Source: Malurus cyaneus samueli (Eukaryota > Chordata > Aves > Passeriformes > Maluridae). Taken from it: a stretch of DNA of 64,000 bases. Shown piece by piece: positions 63,237-64,000 of the stretch. Location of the stretch: the NCBI GenBank assembly GCA_009741485.1, contig CM019215.1, forward strand, positions 81,362,187 through 81,426,186. The letters are read 5' to 3'. Within the stretch, counting starts at the first letter, position 1, and every line of letters begins with the position of its first letter. The notes beneath the pieces are model-generated. The model did no database searches. It had not been told where the DNA came from and saw nothing but the letters and a program-made list of their open reading frames with translations. The position numbers and the translations under genes were made by a program.

Positions 63237-64000
63237 AATTGTTACTTCAAGCTTCCCGTTGGTGTTCTACATCAGCAAAAGCATTAGGTACAGGCAGTGA
63301 GAAGTGATAACCTCCAGCATTAAAGATCATTAGAATTTCATGGGATTTACTTTCTGTTCCAATACTCCCAGATATTACAGATCACTGCCGTTTTTCAGTC
63401 TATTTCTCTGCACACTTAATCGATACTTAAGTAGCTAACAGGTAAATGAGGGGGGAATGTAAATTCAGATGCACTATTTTTAAATCCTTTCTGAGTCTAA
63501 CATGCAGGACGAGGAAGAGAAAAATTGTATCAATCAGCATTCTCTTTGGTTGCTAATTACACCAGCTGAGGATCCTGGGTGCTGTAGAGTTTCTAACTTT
63601 TCAGTTTCTGTCTTAGAGAACCTCTGCAGCTATGCATTAAAGCTGTTGTACGGACAGCAGGCAAACTGCACTTAATAACATGCTGTTGCTAAATCTAAAC
63701 ATTTTTTTTTTTCTATAGAAGTGCTTAGGGGGAAAGAAAACATCCAAAATCCAGTCCAAATTGTGTCTTTATGACCCAACTAAAATAAAAAGTAAAAGCC
63801 AGACTAACTGAACATGTTTTTTATTGTTCTTAAAAAGAATGTGGATCTGGACTGACAGCTTGTAAACTAAGAGCAACTTGATCTGTTTTCAAATGCTGTG
63901 CTATCCTCAGAACAACCCATGGAAATCATGATGTTCTGTTAAATGATTCAATACTCGGGGATTTGATTTGTCTTCTTAGTAAAAGGAGATTATTTCTCAG
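63237..64000. other. Unique non-coding sequence
   Basis: Nothing is recognisable. A T-run near 63,704-63,713 followed by CTATAG is simple sequence. The window ends without a feature crossing the edge that I can identify. Confidence 0.45.

Noticed and set aside
1..64000. CRISPR arrays, operons, riboswitches, prophage or other microbial systems.
   Set aside because: No direct-repeat/spacer array or packed reading frames were seen. The CR1 LINEs and the composition show this is vertebrate nuclear DNA.
1..64000. Endogenous retrovirus or LTR pairs.
   Set aside because: I saw no paired long terminal repeats, primer-binding site or gag/pol frames. The only reverse transcriptase is of CR1 LINE type.

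Overview
The window looks like vertebrate nuclear DNA, almost certainly from a bird. It is AT-rich and CpG-poor. It has no operon-like ORF packing, no CpG island I could see, and no long open frame that reads as a recognisable protein. The only interspersed repeats I can name are two CR1 (chicken repeat 1) LINE copies. The larger one carries the amniote CR1 reverse transcriptase, and both have the ATTCTRTG-type octamer 3' end. Such a low repeat density with CR1 as the only clear retroposon fits a bird; a passerine is possible but cannot be shown from this sequence.

Layout: 1-20,290 is unique, gene-poor sequence with scattered homopolymer tracts, a G-quadruplex-type G/T block at 17,178-17,219 and an (AAAC)n/(AAAT)n microsatellite at 18,494. 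A 5'-truncated CR1 of about 2 kb lies on the minus strand at 20,291-22,278, with its RT frame broken. From 22,279 to 41,870 the sequence is again unique apart from an A/C-rich low-complexity block (24,143-24,284), a composite (TA)n/(TAGAA)n microsatellite (30,253-30,365) and two small tandem duplications just downstream (30,731-30,876). Between 41,871 and 42,320 are two plus-strand segments with good splice signals. The second encodes a thrombospondin type 1-like core (CSITCGSG). This is the best hint of a real gene, but it is weak. A second, short CR1 3' end sits at 50,958-51,120. The remainder to 64,000 is unique sequence without a recognisable gene.

The open frames of 60-156 codons scattered on both strands are about what AT-rich non-coding DNA gives by chance. 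Several of the longest start with TTG or GTG and share no family with anything I recognise. I read most of the window as intergenic or deep-intronic sequence of a gene desert. I found no previously undescribed biological system. The items most worth checking are the TSP1-like candidate exon, the recurrent G4T8 tracts, the G-quadruplex block and a few perfect inverted repeats.
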